Origin: Phycisphaerae bacterium | GTDB taxonomy: Bacteria > Planctomycetota > Phycisphaerae > Sedimentisphaerales > Anaerohalosphaeraceae | Length of the DNA: 56,890 bases | Direction of reading: 5' to 3' | Assembly: GCA_014859965.1 (NCBI GenBank) | Contig: JACZKQ010000086.1 | Span: 1 to 56,890, forward strand | Shown here: positions 16,180 to 25,577 of the stretch, in pieces | How positions within the stretch are numbered: position 1 is the stretch's first letter | How the letters are laid out: each line of letters starts with the position of its first letter | Translations under genes and position numbers: made by a program | The notes under the pieces: model-generated | What the model was told of the DNA's origin: nothing | The model's database searches: none | What the model saw: only the letters and a program-made list of their open reading frames with translations

Positions 16180-17243
16180 GCGGACTCCGCACACGATGCA
16201 CCACGCTTTTGGCCTGGCTTGTGGCAGACCATTTCATCCTCGTGCTGACGGCCGTTTACTTTCTGGTCATGTGGCTGATCTATCCACACATGGCCGGCAG
16301 GCGCAATTTGGCGAATCTTTCCAGTAACATGTGGCCGCTGATGATACTGGTCACCGGCCAGATGTTCGTTTTGCTCGTGGGCGGGATCGACCTGTCGCAA
16401 ACATCCGTCATGGCGGTGACCAGCGTGATCGGCTCAATGATCATGACCTCGAGACTGGACCCGGCGAAATTTGAGCACAACCCCCTATGGGGCGTCATCC
16501 TTTCGGAAAACGGCGGCCTGCTGGCCGGCCATGCGATGGCGGTCCCCGCGGCCGTCGTTTTGATGCTGGCCGTCGGAGCGGGCATCGGATTGATAAACGG
16601 ACTTGCGACCGCGAAACTCAGAATGCCGCCGTTCATGGTCACGCTCGTGACAATGTCCTTCTTCAGCGGTTTCGCCATCTATCTCACGCAATCGGAAAAC
16701 ATAATGCATCTGCCCGATTCGTTTATCCGGATCGGCAAAGGATCGCTGGGCCCGGTACCTTACGCCATGGTTCTCGCCCTTCTCATATCGCTGGCGGCGT
16801 GGATTATTTTGAACCGGCTGGTATTAGGCCGCTGGCTCTATGCGGTGGGGATGAACCTCAAGACGGCGGCAGTATCCGGCGTCCCCTGCGCGGGCGTTAT
16901 CGTCTTCGCCTACGTCTTCAGCGGATTCTGTGCGGCCGCAGGCGCAATTCTCTATTCCGCCAGACTCGAAGCGGGAAGGCCCACTCTGGGGCAAAATCTC
17001 CTGCTCGATATCATCGGCTCGGCCGTGATCGGCGGCATCAGCCTCTTCGGTGGAAAAGGGAAGCTGCGATGGGCCTTTTACGGCGTGGTGTTTTTCGTCG
17101 TCCTTGACAATTCACTCAACACGATGCCGCTCAATTACTATGCCGTTGACATCATAAAGGGCGCGGTCATCCTGATGGCGGCCGTCCTCGATGTCGTTCG
17201 CAACCGCCTGAATCAGACCGGCCAAATAAGCGTGGGGACCTGA
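16176..17243 (+). CDS. ABC sugar importer permease (RbsC-type), first
   Basis: 355 residues from the ATG at 16176, overlapping the previous stop; an upstream in-frame start would lie inside the binding-protein gene. It has about 8-10 hydrophobic membrane segments. The family motif MFVLLVGGIDLSQTSVMAV and the C-terminal AVIGGISLFGGKGKLRWAF are typical of ribose/xylose/galactose-class (BPD_transp_2) permeases. Together with the permease at 18781 it probably forms a heterodimeric channel. The insertion around residues 95-125 (SRLDPAKFEHNPLWG) is longer than in the partner permease. Confidence 0.85.
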   Translation: MSGLRTRCTTLLAWLVADHFILVLTAVYFLVMWLIYPHMAGRRNLANLSSNMWPLMILVTGQMFVLLVGGIDLSQTSVMAVTSVIGSMIMTSRLDPAKFEHNPLWGVILSENGGLLAGHAMAVPAAVVLMLAVGAGIGLINGLATAKLRMPPFMVTLVTMSFFSGFAIYLTQSENIMHLPDSFIRIGKGSLGPVPYAMVLALLISLAAWIILNRLVLGRWLYAVGMNLKTAAVSGVPCAGVIVFAYVFSGFCAAAGAILYSARLEAGRPTLGQNLLLDIIGSAVIGGISLFGGKGKLRWAFYGVVFFVVLDNSLNTMPLNYYAVDIIKGAVILMAAVLDVVRNRLNQTGQISVGT

Positions 17244-17245
17244 CC

Positions 17246-18781
17246 TTGCCCAGCGACGCCATACAATTCGAAAACGTCTCCAAGGAGTTCTTTGGAATAC
17301 GCGCCCTGTCGGGGATAACCCTGTCCATGCCGCCCGCCCAGATCATCGGTATCGTAGGTGAAAACGGCGCCGGCAAGAGCACCTTGATGAATATCCTCGG
17401 CGGCATTGTTACGCCTGATACGGGCTCGATGACCTGCCAAGGCCAACCCCACAAGCCCGCCGGCCCCGCCGATGCAACCCGCGCAGGCATCGCATTCATA
17501 CACCAGGAACTCAATCTTTTCGGCAATCTCAGCATTGTCGACAACCTGTTCATCGACGGTTTTCCGAAGATCGACAGACTCGGCCTGCTCGACAAACGCA
17601 AAGCCAACCAGTCCGCCCATCAGGCCCTGCAAACGGTGGGCCTGCACTGCCCTGTCCACACATTGGTCGAGAACCTCACACCCTGCGAGCAGCAGCTCGT
17701 TGAAATCGCCAGGGCCGTTGGCAGAAACGCCCGCCTGATCATCCTCGACGAGCCGACCTCCTCTTTGACACAGAACGAACGCGATCGCCTTTTCAGCCTT
17801 ATGAACACGCTGCGAAACGCCGGCTGTACGCTGGTGTTCATCTCGCACAATCTCGACGAAGTGCTGAGAATGTCCGACCGGATCGTCGTGTTACGAGACG
17901 GATGCCTCGTGAGCACCGGCTCGAAAACGGAATACACCGTAGAACGCATGATCATCGACATGGTCGGCCGTCAGATCAAAAACCTGTATCCTCCCAAGAC
18001 ATCGGTTCCCTCTGAAACAATTCTCCTGGAAGTAAGCGGCGTGACCCGCCCAGGCATCATCGAGGACATATCATTCGCCTTGCACAAGGGAGAAATCCTG
18101 GGCCTCTTCGGCCTGATGGGATCCGGAAGAACAGAACTGGCACGCATTCTCTTCGGACTCGATCCCTGCACGGCGGGCGAAATTGTCGCCATAAACCGGC
18201 CTCTCCGCCGCCACAAACCCGCGGAGAGTATCCACAGCGGTCTTGCCTTTGTTACGGAAAACAGGCGAGACGAAGGGCTGCTCATGGAGGCCAGCATAGA
18301 ATTCAATATTGCGCTTGCGGCGCTGAGGCAAACGGCTGGTTCGCGCTCTTCGATCTGGGTTGACCACAAGGCCATACGCGATAAATCCCTGCGAGTGGCC
18401 CGTGACCTGCGTCTGCAGGCCGCCGACCATAAGCGGCAGTCAGCAAGGAATCTCAGCGGCGGTAATCAGCAGAAACTCGTCATTGCCAAATGGCTGCTCA
18501 CGAATCCACAGATTCTGATCCTCGATGAACCGACACGCGGCATTGACGTCGGGGCAAAATATGAAATTTACACAATAATGAACAATCTGGCCGCCGGGGG
18601 CGCAGGCATACTCTGCATCTCCTCGGAACTTGAGGAACTGACGGCGACCTGCGACCGCATCCTGGTCATGAGCAACGGCCGCATCCACGGCGATTTCGCC
18701 CGAAGCGAATTCAATGAAAAAAATATGCTGCACGCCGCATTCAAGGGCCTCAGGACGGCTGCGGAGCCGGGTGACCGATAA
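17246..18781 (+). CDS. ABC sugar importer, double-domain ATPase (RbsA/MglA-type)
   Basis: 511 residues from a TTG start two bases after the permease stop, with GGGGA upstream. The first half has a canonical Walker A (GENGAGKST, residues 38-46), a weak signature (LTPCEQQLVEIARA) and Walker B (IILDEPTSSL). The second half has the degenerate Walker A usual for this class (GLMGSGRTEL), a canonical signature LSGGNQQKLVIAKW and Walker B LILDEPTRGIDVG. It powers uptake for the importer encoded by its neighbours. The stop overlaps the next start by one base. Confidence 0.9.
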   Translation: MPSDAIQFENVSKEFFGIRALSGITLSMPPAQIIGIVGENGAGKSTLMNILGGIVTPDTGSMTCQGQPHKPAGPADATRAGIAFIHQELNLFGNLSIVDNLFIDGFPKIDRLGLLDKRKANQSAHQALQTVGLHCPVHTLVENLTPCEQQLVEIARAVGRNARLIILDEPTSSLTQNERDRLFSLMNTLRNAGCTLVFISHNLDEVLRMSDRIVVLRDGCLVSTGSKTEYTVERMIIDMVGRQIKNLYPPKTSVPSETILLEVSGVTRPGIIEDISFALHKGEILGLFGLMGSGRTELARILFGLDPCTAGEIVAINRPLRRHKPAESIHSGLAFVTENRRDEGLLMEASIEFNIALAALRQTAGSRSSIWVDHKAIRDKSLRVARDLRLQAADHKRQSARNLSGGNQQKLVIAKWLLTNPQILILDEPTRGIDVGAKYEIYTIMNNLAAGGAGILCISSELEELTATCDRILVMSNGRIHGDFARSEFNEKNMLHAAFKGLRTAAEPGDR

Positions 18782-19773
18782 TGAATATGACGGCACAGAA
18801 AAACAGAATACTGCTGGCGGCGCTGCGAAACATGCCGATCATCCTCTTTGTGGGGCTGTTTTTATGTTTCGGCGTTCTGGCGCCCGATTTCTTCCGCTAT
18901 CAGAGCATTGAAAACGCCGTCAAGCAGGCGTCTTACGTCGGCATCGTCGCCGTGGGCATGGCCTTCGTGCTCCTTACCGGCGGCATCGATCTTTCCGTCG
19001 GCTCCAACATGTATCTGTCGACGGTTGTAGCGGGTCTCTGTATTCAGCGGTTTGCACTTTCGCCCGCCGCGGCGTTTGTTATCTGTATCGGCGCTGGCTT
19101 CACCTTCGCCATGACCAACGCCTTCATCGTCACCCGTCTGCGGGTCGTCCCTTTCATCGCCACGCTGGCAACGCTGGTTGCAGGGCGGGGGCTCGGGCGT
19201 ATGCTCTCGCAGTCCCGCGCTATAAGTTTTCCTGAAACAATTACACGCATCGGCTCGGCGCGACTGTTTGACGTCGTACCCTACCCCATTGTCCTGTTCG
19301 CACTGACCCTCCTGGCGGCCTGGATCATGCTCCACCGGACCCAATGGGGACGCCAGATCTACGCCGTCGGCTACAATCTGGAATCGGCCAGAAAGGCGGG
19401 CATCAACACCGTCCGCATCCGCGCCATCGCGTATGTCGTGTGCGGCGTGTTCGCGTCTTTCGGAGGCTTCATCTCGGTCGCACAGTTGGGAAACGTCAAC
19501 GCCGGATTCGGGCGAGGGAGCGAATTTGACGCCATCGCCGCGGCCGTCCTGGGCGGCATCAGCCTCTTTGGAGGCATCGGAAGCATCTTTCCCGGCGTCC
19601 TGCTCGGAGCCGTCATGATCCAGTTGGTCTCTACCGGCCTCGTCTCGGCCAAGGTGGATTTGTATCTGCATTCCATGATTTCCGCCCTGATCATTTTCGC
19701 TGCCGTCGCCATAGACAGCCACCGCACCATCCTCTTGAAAAAAATGCAGCAACGCCATATTCGAATCGAATGA
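18781..19773 (+). CDS. ABC sugar importer permease (RbsC-type), second
   Basis: 330 residues, starting on the last base of the ATPase stop. It has multiple membrane spans. Family motifs are GMAFVLLTGGIDLSVGSNMYL near residue 60 and AVLGGISLFGGIGSIFPG in the C-terminal part. It resembles, but is clearly not a recent copy of, the permease at 16176; having two distinct permeases flank one ATPase suggests a heterodimer. The stop overlaps the next gene. Confidence 0.88.
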   Translation: MNMTAQKNRILLAALRNMPIILFVGLFLCFGVLAPDFFRYQSIENAVKQASYVGIVAVGMAFVLLTGGIDLSVGSNMYLSTVVAGLCIQRFALSPAAAFVICIGAGFTFAMTNAFIVTRLRVVPFIATLATLVAGRGLGRMLSQSRAISFPETITRIGSARLFDVVPYPIVLFALTLLAAWIMLHRTQWGRQIYAVGYNLESARKAGINTVRIRAIAYVVCGVFASFGGFISVAQLGNVNAGFGRGSEFDAIAAAVLGGISLFGGIGSIFPGVLLGAVMIQLVSTGLVSAKVDLYLHSMISALIIFAAVAIDSHRTILLKKMQQRHIRIE

Positions 19774-20411
19774 AATCAGGACAGATTGTAATGAAAACCT
19801 TATCTGCTGAAGAAATGACCGCGATCGCCTCGCAAGTGATCGAAATGGAATCCGCCGCCGTTCTTTCGTTGAAAGGACAGTTCACATCGCAGATCACGCA
19901 GGTGGCTCAGATGCTTTTTGAATGCCGCGGGCATATCCTCGTCGCCGGCGCCGGCACCAGTCGCGCGGTCGCCCAGCGGTTCGCCCATCTCCTGGCCTGC
20001 TGCGGGAGCCCCGGACTCTTCATAAGCGCCGCCGACGCCATACACGGCGGCGCCGGCGCGGTCGGCGAGAAAGACGTTGTCTATATCATCTCCAAAGGCG
20101 GCCAAAGTGCCGAGATCAACCGCTTCGCCCAAATCGTTAAAGACCGGGGTGCAAAGGTGATCGCCCACACAGAAAAGCCCGATTCTCCATTAGGCGCACT
20201 GAGCGACGCCGTATACCGTATTGTCGCCCCGGCGGATGTGGACCCGTACGGCATGATCGCAACCGGCAGTTCGCTGGTCAACGCCGCCGCCTGCGACGTG
20301 CTGTGTACGCTGCTTCTCCGGATGCGCGGCTACACGAAGGAGCAGTTCGGTCATACGCACCCGGGCGGCGCAGTTGGCAGGAAACTCGAACAGGAATCTA
20401 AAACAGCTTAG
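19770..20411 (+). CDS. SIS-domain sugar-phosphate isomerase (KpsF/GutQ-like without CBS domains)
   Basis: 213 residues from 19770 (coupled to the permease) or 206 from the ATG at 19791. The SIS phosphosugar-binding motifs are ILVAGAGTSRAVAQRFAHLL and VVYIISKGGQSAEI. The tail HTHPGGAVGRKL matches the end of the isomerase domain in arabinose-5-phosphate isomerases, but the CBS pair that usually follows is absent. It could isomerise a phosphorylated ketose made by the adjacent kinase, or resemble 6-phospho-3-hexuloisomerase. Its presence inside an import/dehydrogenase operon points to a phosphorylated intermediate. Confidence 0.8.
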   Translation: MKSGQIVMKTLSAEEMTAIASQVIEMESAAVLSLKGQFTSQITQVAQMLFECRGHILVAGAGTSRAVAQRFAHLLACCGSPGLFISAADAIHGGAGAVGEKDVVYIISKGGQSAEINRFAQIVKDRGAKVIAHTEKPDSPLGALSDAVYRIVAPADVDPYGMIATGSSLVNAAACDVLCTLLLRMRGYTKEQFGHTHPGGAVGRKLEQESKTA

Positions 20412-20431
20412 ACTTGCATGAAGGATTTTCT

Positions 20432-21481
20432 ATGAAGGCAGCGTATCTTGTCGGACCTGAACGCTTTGAATTGAGGGATGTACCCCAGCCGCCGCTTCCG
20501 GAAGATGGACTGCTGCTCACTGTGCAGGCCTGCGGCATCTGCGGTTCGGACCTCCGCCGCTGGAAAGAAGGGCCGCCCGCCGGTTCGGACGGCGTCGTCC
20601 CCGGCCATGAAGCCGCCGGAACGGTACTGGCCGTGGGCGCTCGGTGCGGCCATTTTGCTGTAGGCGACCGCCTCGCCATCGCCCCGGATATTCGCTGCGG
20701 CGCGTGTTATTACTGCAATCGCCAGCTCTACAATCTCTGCGATCACATCAAGTTCGTCGGCATCACCCCCGGCTACCCCGGCGGCTTCGCCCAAATCATC
20801 GCCCTCACGGCAGAAATCCTTAACAACGGCATCGTCAATCGCATGCCCGACCGCCTGTCCTTCGAAATCGCCGCCATATCCGAGCCCTTCTGCTCCGTCC
20901 TTGCCACACACGAGAAGGCACAAACGAAAGCGGGCGACACCGTGGTCATCATGGGCGCCGGCCCCGTAGGCTGTCTGCACGTAGCACTGGCAAAACAGCG
21001 AGGGGCCAAAACGATTGTCTGCGAACCCGCCGAGATGCGCCGCCGCATGGCCCTGGATTTCGGTCCCGACCTGGTCGTTGATCCGACAGCCTCTGATCCG
21101 GTCGTGGCCGTGAAGGATGCAACGGGCGGCGTCGGGGCAGACATTGTCGTATGTGCAAACCCCGTCGCCGAGACGCAAACCCAGGCCGTTGAGATGGTCC
21201 GCAAAGCCGGCAAGGTCCTGCTGTTCGGAGGTCTGCCAAAGGCGAACCCCATGACCACCCTGGACGGCAACCGAATCCACTACGGGGAAATCGAAGTCAT
21301 CGGCGCGTTCTCCTATCACCCGGCCACGCACAAGACAGCCCTGGAACTTCTTGCGGGCGGCGCATGGCCCGCCGACAAACTTATCACCCACACGCTGGCG
21401 CTTGAGCAGATTGAACAGGGCTACCGGACGGCCTCCGGCGGCCGCGCACTGAAAGTCATGATTACCATGCAGGAAAACTGA
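20432..21481 (+). CDS. Zinc-dependent MDR-family alcohol/polyol dehydrogenase, second paralog
   Basis: 349 residues from the ATG at 20432, placed by AAGGA (20418-20422); an in-frame ATG at 20414 overlaps that site. Catalytic zinc motif is C37 (CGICGSD) with H59-E60 (GHE). Structural cysteines are C89, C92, C95 and C103. The cofactor-binding segment is VVIMGAGPVGCLHVALA. It shares the overall plan and the LLFGGLP segment with the enzyme at 11002, and like it lies directly beside a SAF oxidoreductase. It probably oxidises a secondary alcohol of the imported sugar or polyol. Confidence 0.85.
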   Translation: MKAAYLVGPERFELRDVPQPPLPEDGLLLTVQACGICGSDLRRWKEGPPAGSDGVVPGHEAAGTVLAVGARCGHFAVGDRLAIAPDIRCGACYYCNRQLYNLCDHIKFVGITPGYPGGFAQIIALTAEILNNGIVNRMPDRLSFEIAAISEPFCSVLATHEKAQTKAGDTVVIMGAGPVGCLHVALAKQRGAKTIVCEPAEMRRRMALDFGPDLVVDPTASDPVVAVKDATGGVGADIVVCANPVAETQTQAVEMVRKAGKVLLFGGLPKANPMTTLDGNRIHYGEIEVIGAFSYHPATHKTALELLAGGAWPADKLITHTLALEQIEQGYRTASGGRALKVMITMQEN

Positions 21482-21482
21482 A

Positions 21483-22823
21483 ATGATCGGACTCAATGAG
21501 GATTTGAAACAACGACACGAGCAGGGCCGACCCGTTCGCATCGGACTCGTCGGAACAGGCCAGATGGGCATCGATGTGATGGCTCAAACAACGCGAATGA
21601 AAGGCGTCGAAATAGTTGTCACGGCCGATCTGGACGCCAGCCGTGCAAAGCAGGCCTATACCGACGCACTTGATCACAGCCCGACGGAAAAGGCCGACAC
21701 GCCCGCCCGGGCGGATGCCCTCGTTGCACAAGGCAAGAAGGTTTACACAGACGATTTCCGCGTCGTTACCGACATGCGAAATATCGACGTCATGCTGGAA
21801 GCCACCGGAGTCCCCGAAGTCGGGGCCGTGGCGGCCATCTGTGCAGCACGCGCCGGCCATCACCTGGCCATGATGAACGTCGAGACAGACATCACTGTCG
21901 GGCCGCTGCTGCGGTGGTACGCCGAGCAAAAAGGGGTGCTCTACGCGCTGGCCGCCGGAGATGAGCCCGCCGCCTGCAAGGAACTCTACGACTTCGCCGA
22001 ATCGCTCGGCTTCACGATCGTGGCCGCGGGCAAGGGCAAGAACAATCCGCTGGACCGCCACGCCAAACCCACGGACGCGAAATGGGCCGCAGAAGCCGTT
22101 CGCCGTGGTCTCAATCCTAACATGCTCGTCGAATTCGTCGACGGCAGCAAGACGATGATCGAGATGGCGGCTGTCTCCAACGCCACCGGCCTTGTGCCCG
22201 ACGTTCGCGGCATGCACGGCCCGCAGACCACTCGCGACAAGTTGAACAAAGTCTTCGCCCTCAGGAAAGACGGGGGCATCCTCAACCGCGTCGGCGTCGT
22301 CGATTACGGCATCGGCGGCATCCACCCGGGCGTGTTTCTCGTGGTCGCCACGGACCACCCCCGCCTGCGGCAGGCGCTCGTCTATCGCGACATGGGCGAC
22401 GGTCCCTGCTATACTCTCTTCCGGCCGTTCCACCTGTGCAGCATCGAGGTCCCCCTCACCTGCGCCATGCTCGTCCTGCGCAACCGTTCCAACATGGTCC
22501 CCCTGGACAAACTCACCTCTGAGGTCTTCGCGGTCGCGAAGCAGGATTTGAAAGCCGGCGACATCCTCGACGCAATCGGCGGTTCGACTTTTTACAGCCT
22601 GATCGACCGGTTCGAGATCGCACAACAGGAACGTCTGCTGCCCATCGGCCTGGCCAAAGGCGCACAACTTACCCGCGCAGTGGCACAAGACAAGCCGATC
22701 ACGTACGATGACGTGCGTATTAATGAATCCTCGATCATATTCAGGCTAAGGGCCTTGCAGGACCGTTGGATGAACGCACAAATCGATGCGGAGCAACTGC
22801 TTGCCGAAATCGACAGCATCTAA
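21483..22823 (+). CDS. Homoserine-dehydrogenase-like oxidoreductase with SAF domain, second paralog
   Basis: 446 residues, starting one base after the previous stop codon, with AGGA upstream. The Rossmann motif is GLVGTGQMGIDVM (residues ~21-33). It shares [28 protein letters not shown] and [20 protein letters not shown] with the paralog at 9701. The C-terminal SAF-type segment includes KQDLKAGDILDAIGG. It carries an extra stretch near residues 55-80 compared with the paralog. If it is DRL-like, as I recall for Brucella DRL, it could combine redox with carbon-skeleton rearrangement. That reaction is not established here. Confidence 0.8.
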   Translation: MIGLNEDLKQRHEQGRPVRIGLVGTGQMGIDVMAQTTRMKGVEIVVTADLDASRAKQAYTDALDHSPTEKADTPARADALVAQGKKVYTDDFRVVTDMRNIDVMLEATGVPEVGAVAAICAARAGHHLAMMNVETDITVGPLLRWYAEQKGVLYALAAGDEPAACKELYDFAESLGFTIVAAGKGKNNPLDRHAKPTDAKWAAEAVRRGLNPNMLVEFVDGSKTMIEMAAVSNATGLVPDVRGMHGPQTTRDKLNKVFALRKDGGILNRVGVVDYGIGGIHPGVFLVVATDHPRLRQALVYRDMGDGPCYTLFRPFHLCSIEVPLTCAMLVLRNRSNMVPLDKLTSEVFAVAKQDLKAGDILDAIGGSTFYSLIDRFEIAQQERLLPIGLAKGAQLTRAVAQDKPITYDDVRINESSIIFRLRALQDRWMNAQIDAEQLLAEIDSI

Positions 22824-22850
22824 GCCAATGATTGTGGTGAGAGAAAAGCA

Positions 22851-24365
22851 ATGTCGGTAATTGGACTGGATATTGGAACGACCGGCTGCAAGGCCATCCT
22901 CTTCGATTCCGGGCTCCGGATGCTGGCCTCCGCGGGCAGAGAGTATCCCATTTTGACGCCCCGGCCGAACTTCGCCGAACAGGACGCCGCCCATGTCTGG
23001 GACATGGCCATCGCCTGCCTGCAGGAAATACTCACAAACGCCTCCGACCACCCACAGGCCCTCGCCTTGTCCGTCCAGGGCGAGGCGATCATACCAGTCG
23101 ACAAGAATGGTTTGCCGATGGGCAACGCAATCCTCGGAATGGACAACCGAACCACAGAGGAAAACCTGTGGCTGACCGAGCAGTTCGGAGCGGACAACCT
23201 GTTTCGCCGGACCGGCATACCGGCGCACACCATGAATCCGATCACTAAATTGCTCTGGATTCAGAAAAATGAACCCGCAACCTGGAAATCCGCCGACCGG
23301 TTCCTGCTCTATGAAGATTACTTTTTAAGCAGACTGGGCGGCGAAGCCTGCATCAGCCCCTGCCTTGCCTCTCGGACTCAGATGGTGGATATTCGCACCG
23401 GTGAATGGATGCACGACGTTCTCGACCGATGCCGGATCGATGCGGGTCGGATGGCCCGGATTGCCCCGGTCCATGGCGGGCCGGTCTCCACGTTACGTTC
23501 CGATATCGGGAAGGCGCTCGGCCTTAGAAAGGATGTCCTCCTCATCAGCGGCGGCCACGATCAGGCCTGCGCAGCGCTCGGCAGCGGCGTCATCAAGCCG
23601 GGCCTGGCAATGGTGTCAACCGGAACCGCCGAGGTCATCGAGGTGGCCATGGACACCCCCTCTCTGGACGAACGACTGCAAAGAGCCGGCATCTCCGTCT
23701 ACCGGCACGTCGTCCCGAATCTGTACCTCGCCATGACTCTCAACCATAGCGGCGGCCTGTCACTGCGATGGTTCAGGGATACGCTCTGCCGCGACAAACT
23801 TGATCAGGCAAACGCCCAAGGAAAAGACGCTTACGAGCTGATCCTGGCCGGCAGCAGACCCGGCCCGACCGACCTGCTCATACTGCCCCATTTCTCTGGA
23901 GCCGGCACCCCCCTGCTCGACACCACATCGCGTGCCGCCATCCTCGGCATGAGTTTTGCAACCACCCAGGGCGACATCGCAAAGGCAATTCTCGAAGGGC
24001 TGACCTTCGAATACCGCGCAAACATCGATTTTCTGAAAGAAGCGGGTATTCCAGTAAACGAACTCCATGCCGTCGGCGGCGGTGCCAAAAGCAAACTCTG
24101 GATGCAATTGAAAGCCGACATCGGCCGCGTCCCCCTGCGGATCCCCAAAGTGACCGAGGCCGCATGCCTGGGCGCCGCCATGCTCGCTTCCGTCGGCGCT
24201 CAAGTCTTCCCCGATCTTCCGTCCGCCGTGCGGGCCGGTGTCGCATTTAATGAAGCCGTCTTACCCGACTGCGATAAGACTAAGCAATACCAAGGCAGGT
24301 ACGATCTATACAAGACCCTGTACAATCTTCTCGTACCGCTGCACCGTCAAATTTCAGATCGCTAA
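22851..24365 (+). CDS. FGGY-family carbohydrate kinase (xylulokinase-like), second
   Basis: 504 residues, with GAGAG upstream of the ATG. The N-terminal phosphate-binding motif is IGLDIGTTGCKAILFD (residues 4-19). Further motifs are NAILGMDNRTTEE, LISGGHDQACAALGSG with the catalytic-type aspartate, LNHSGGLSLRWFRD, and the C-terminal GGGAKSKLWMQLKADI. It is the last gene of the middle operon. It resembles the 5403 kinase in style, both having EYPILTP near residue 38, and may act on a related ketose or polyol. Confidence 0.85.
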   Translation: MSVIGLDIGTTGCKAILFDSGLRMLASAGREYPILTPRPNFAEQDAAHVWDMAIACLQEILTNASDHPQALALSVQGEAIIPVDKNGLPMGNAILGMDNRTTEENLWLTEQFGADNLFRRTGIPAHTMNPITKLLWIQKNEPATWKSADRFLLYEDYFLSRLGGEACISPCLASRTQMVDIRTGEWMHDVLDRCRIDAGRMARIAPVHGGPVSTLRSDIGKALGLRKDVLLISGGHDQACAALGSGVIKPGLAMVSTGTAEVIEVAMDTPSLDERLQRAGISVYRHVVPNLYLAMTLNHSGGLSLRWFRDTLCRDKLDQANAQGKDAYELILAGSRPGPTDLLILPHFSGAGTPLLDTTSRAAILGMSFATTQGDIAKAILEGLTFEYRANIDFLKEAGIPVNELHAVGGGAKSKLWMQLKADIGRVPLRIPKVTEAACLGAAMLASVGAQVFPDLPSAVRAGVAFNEAVLPDCDKTKQYQGRYDLYKTLYNLLVPLHRQISDR

Positions 24366-24463
24366 GCGTGCGCATCACGCCCAGATTCGTTCCTGCGGCC
24401 TGAACACGACGGGGTTTCATTGGCGTTATTGCGGCCCCTGCGGTTTTTGCGCACAGGAAACAT

Positions 24464-24478
24464 GGTTTATAACAAACC
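24464..24478. promoter_or_regulatory. Inverted repeat upstream of the right operon promoter
   Basis: GGTTT-ATAAC-AAACC, a perfect 5-base inverted repeat with a 5-base centre, 20 bases upstream of the -35 box. It may be a regulator site different from the SorC-type heptamers. Confidence 0.35.
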
Positions 24479-24498
24479 GCATGTGTTAAAGGAAAGTT

Positions 24499-24527
24499 TT
24501 GACAGTTCACATACACGTCTGTAGAAT
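24499..24527 (+). promoter_or_regulatory. Promoter of the right sugar operon
   Basis: Perfect -35 TTGACA (24499-24504), a 17-base spacer, and -10 TAGAAT (24522-24527), 5 of 6 matches. The spacer contains GTTCACAT, which matches one element of the operator at 15091, but the full three-heptamer pattern is absent. Confidence 0.65.
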
Positions 24528-24605
24528 ATCAACTTCGAATGAAGCACATTACGTTTTTGTTTGAACCCCCGACCAGATTCCTTTACGCATCGAAAGGAGC
24601 TGAAA

Positions 24606-25559
24606 ATGGCAAACAAATTGCTGGTATCGGTAGTCGCGGTCTTATGTGCAGCCCTGCTGGCCGTTGGTTGCAGCCGCAAAGAGCAACCGCAGGGACAAAA
24701 ACGAATTGCAGTGGTCGTTTCAACGCTGAACAATCCGTGGTTCGTCGTGCTCAAGGATGCGGCCAAGACCTGTGCCGAGGAACTGGGTTACAGGGCGGAT
24801 GTATTTGACAGCCAGAATTCACCGTCCGTGGAGGCAGGTCACTTCGATACGATCATCGACGGCCGGTATGCGGCGATTCTTTTTAACCCGACCGATGCAG
24901 AGGGCTCCATAGCCAGCGTCAAACGTGCGAAGGACGCAGGCATCCCCACTTTCTGCATGGACCGGGAGATCTCCGCCGGCGATGTCGCCGTAAGCCAGAT
25001 TATTTCGGATAACTTCTCGGGCTGCGTGGCTTTGGGCGAATATTTCGTCGGCCGGGTCGGCGACAAGGGCACGTATGTCGAACTGCTCGGTCTGCTTGGC
25101 GATAACAACACCAGGAACCGCTCAGACGGCTTTCACAGCGTTGTCGACAACTACCCGGGTTTGAGAATGGTCGCCCAGCAATCGGCGGATTTCGACCGTA
25201 CCAAAGCTATGGAAGTCATGGAGTCGATCCTTCAGGCCCACCCCAACATCAATGCAGTGTTCTGCGGCAACGACGCCATGGCCATGGGGGCGTACAGGGC
25301 GCTCATCGCGGCCGGCAAGGAAAAAAAGGTGATGGTCTTCGGCTTCGATGGGGCGAACGACGTCATCAATGAAATCCGTGCGGGCACGATCGCCGCAACC
25401 GGCATGCAGTTCCCCAAGACCATGGCGAGGATGGCCGCCGAATATGCCGACCAGTACCTCAAGGGCAAGAAGGACTTACCGCAGAAGGTCCCGGTGGCGG
25501 TGGAACTCGTGACCGCCGAGAACATCGATAAGTACATCGCGTACGGCCGCAGCCAGTAG
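24606..25559 (+). CDS. ABC sugar importer substrate-binding lipoprotein (right operon)
   Basis: 317 residues from the ATG at 24606, placed by AAAGGAG (24593-24599). The lipoprotein signal is clear, with the lipobox LAVGC near residue 21. The mature domain is ribose-binding-type: [18 protein letters not shown], the substrate-side [17 protein letters not shown], and [20 protein letters not shown]. It has the general style of binding proteins for pentoses and related sugars. It begins the right operon and is encoded with a DUF2291 protein, an ATPase and a single permease. Confidence 0.88.
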   Translation: MANKLLVSVVAVLCAALLAVGCSRKEQPQGQKRIAVVVSTLNNPWFVVLKDAAKTCAEELGYRADVFDSQNSPSVEAGHFDTIIDGRYAAILFNPTDAEGSIASVKRAKDAGIPTFCMDREISAGDVAVSQIISDNFSGCVALGEYFVGRVGDKGTYVELLGLLGDNNTRNRSDGFHSVVDNYPGLRMVAQQSADFDRTKAMEVMESILQAHPNINAVFCGNDAMAMGAYRALIAAGKEKKVMVFGFDGANDVINEIRAGTIAATGMQFPKTMARMAAEYADQYLKGKKDLPQKVPVAVELVTAENIDKYIAYGRSQ

Positions 25560-25577
25560 CGCGGGAGTGATGGGCGG

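Noticed and set aside
20408..22688. Long minus-strand open frames opposite the second zinc dehydrogenase and second SAF oxidoreductase
   Set aside because: Both are mirrors of well-supported plus-strand enzymes, with no recognisable domains of their own.
24430..24460. Possible terminator hairpin after the second FGGY kinase (CCTG..CAGG)
   Set aside because: The arms pair only at their outer four bases and no T-run follows.
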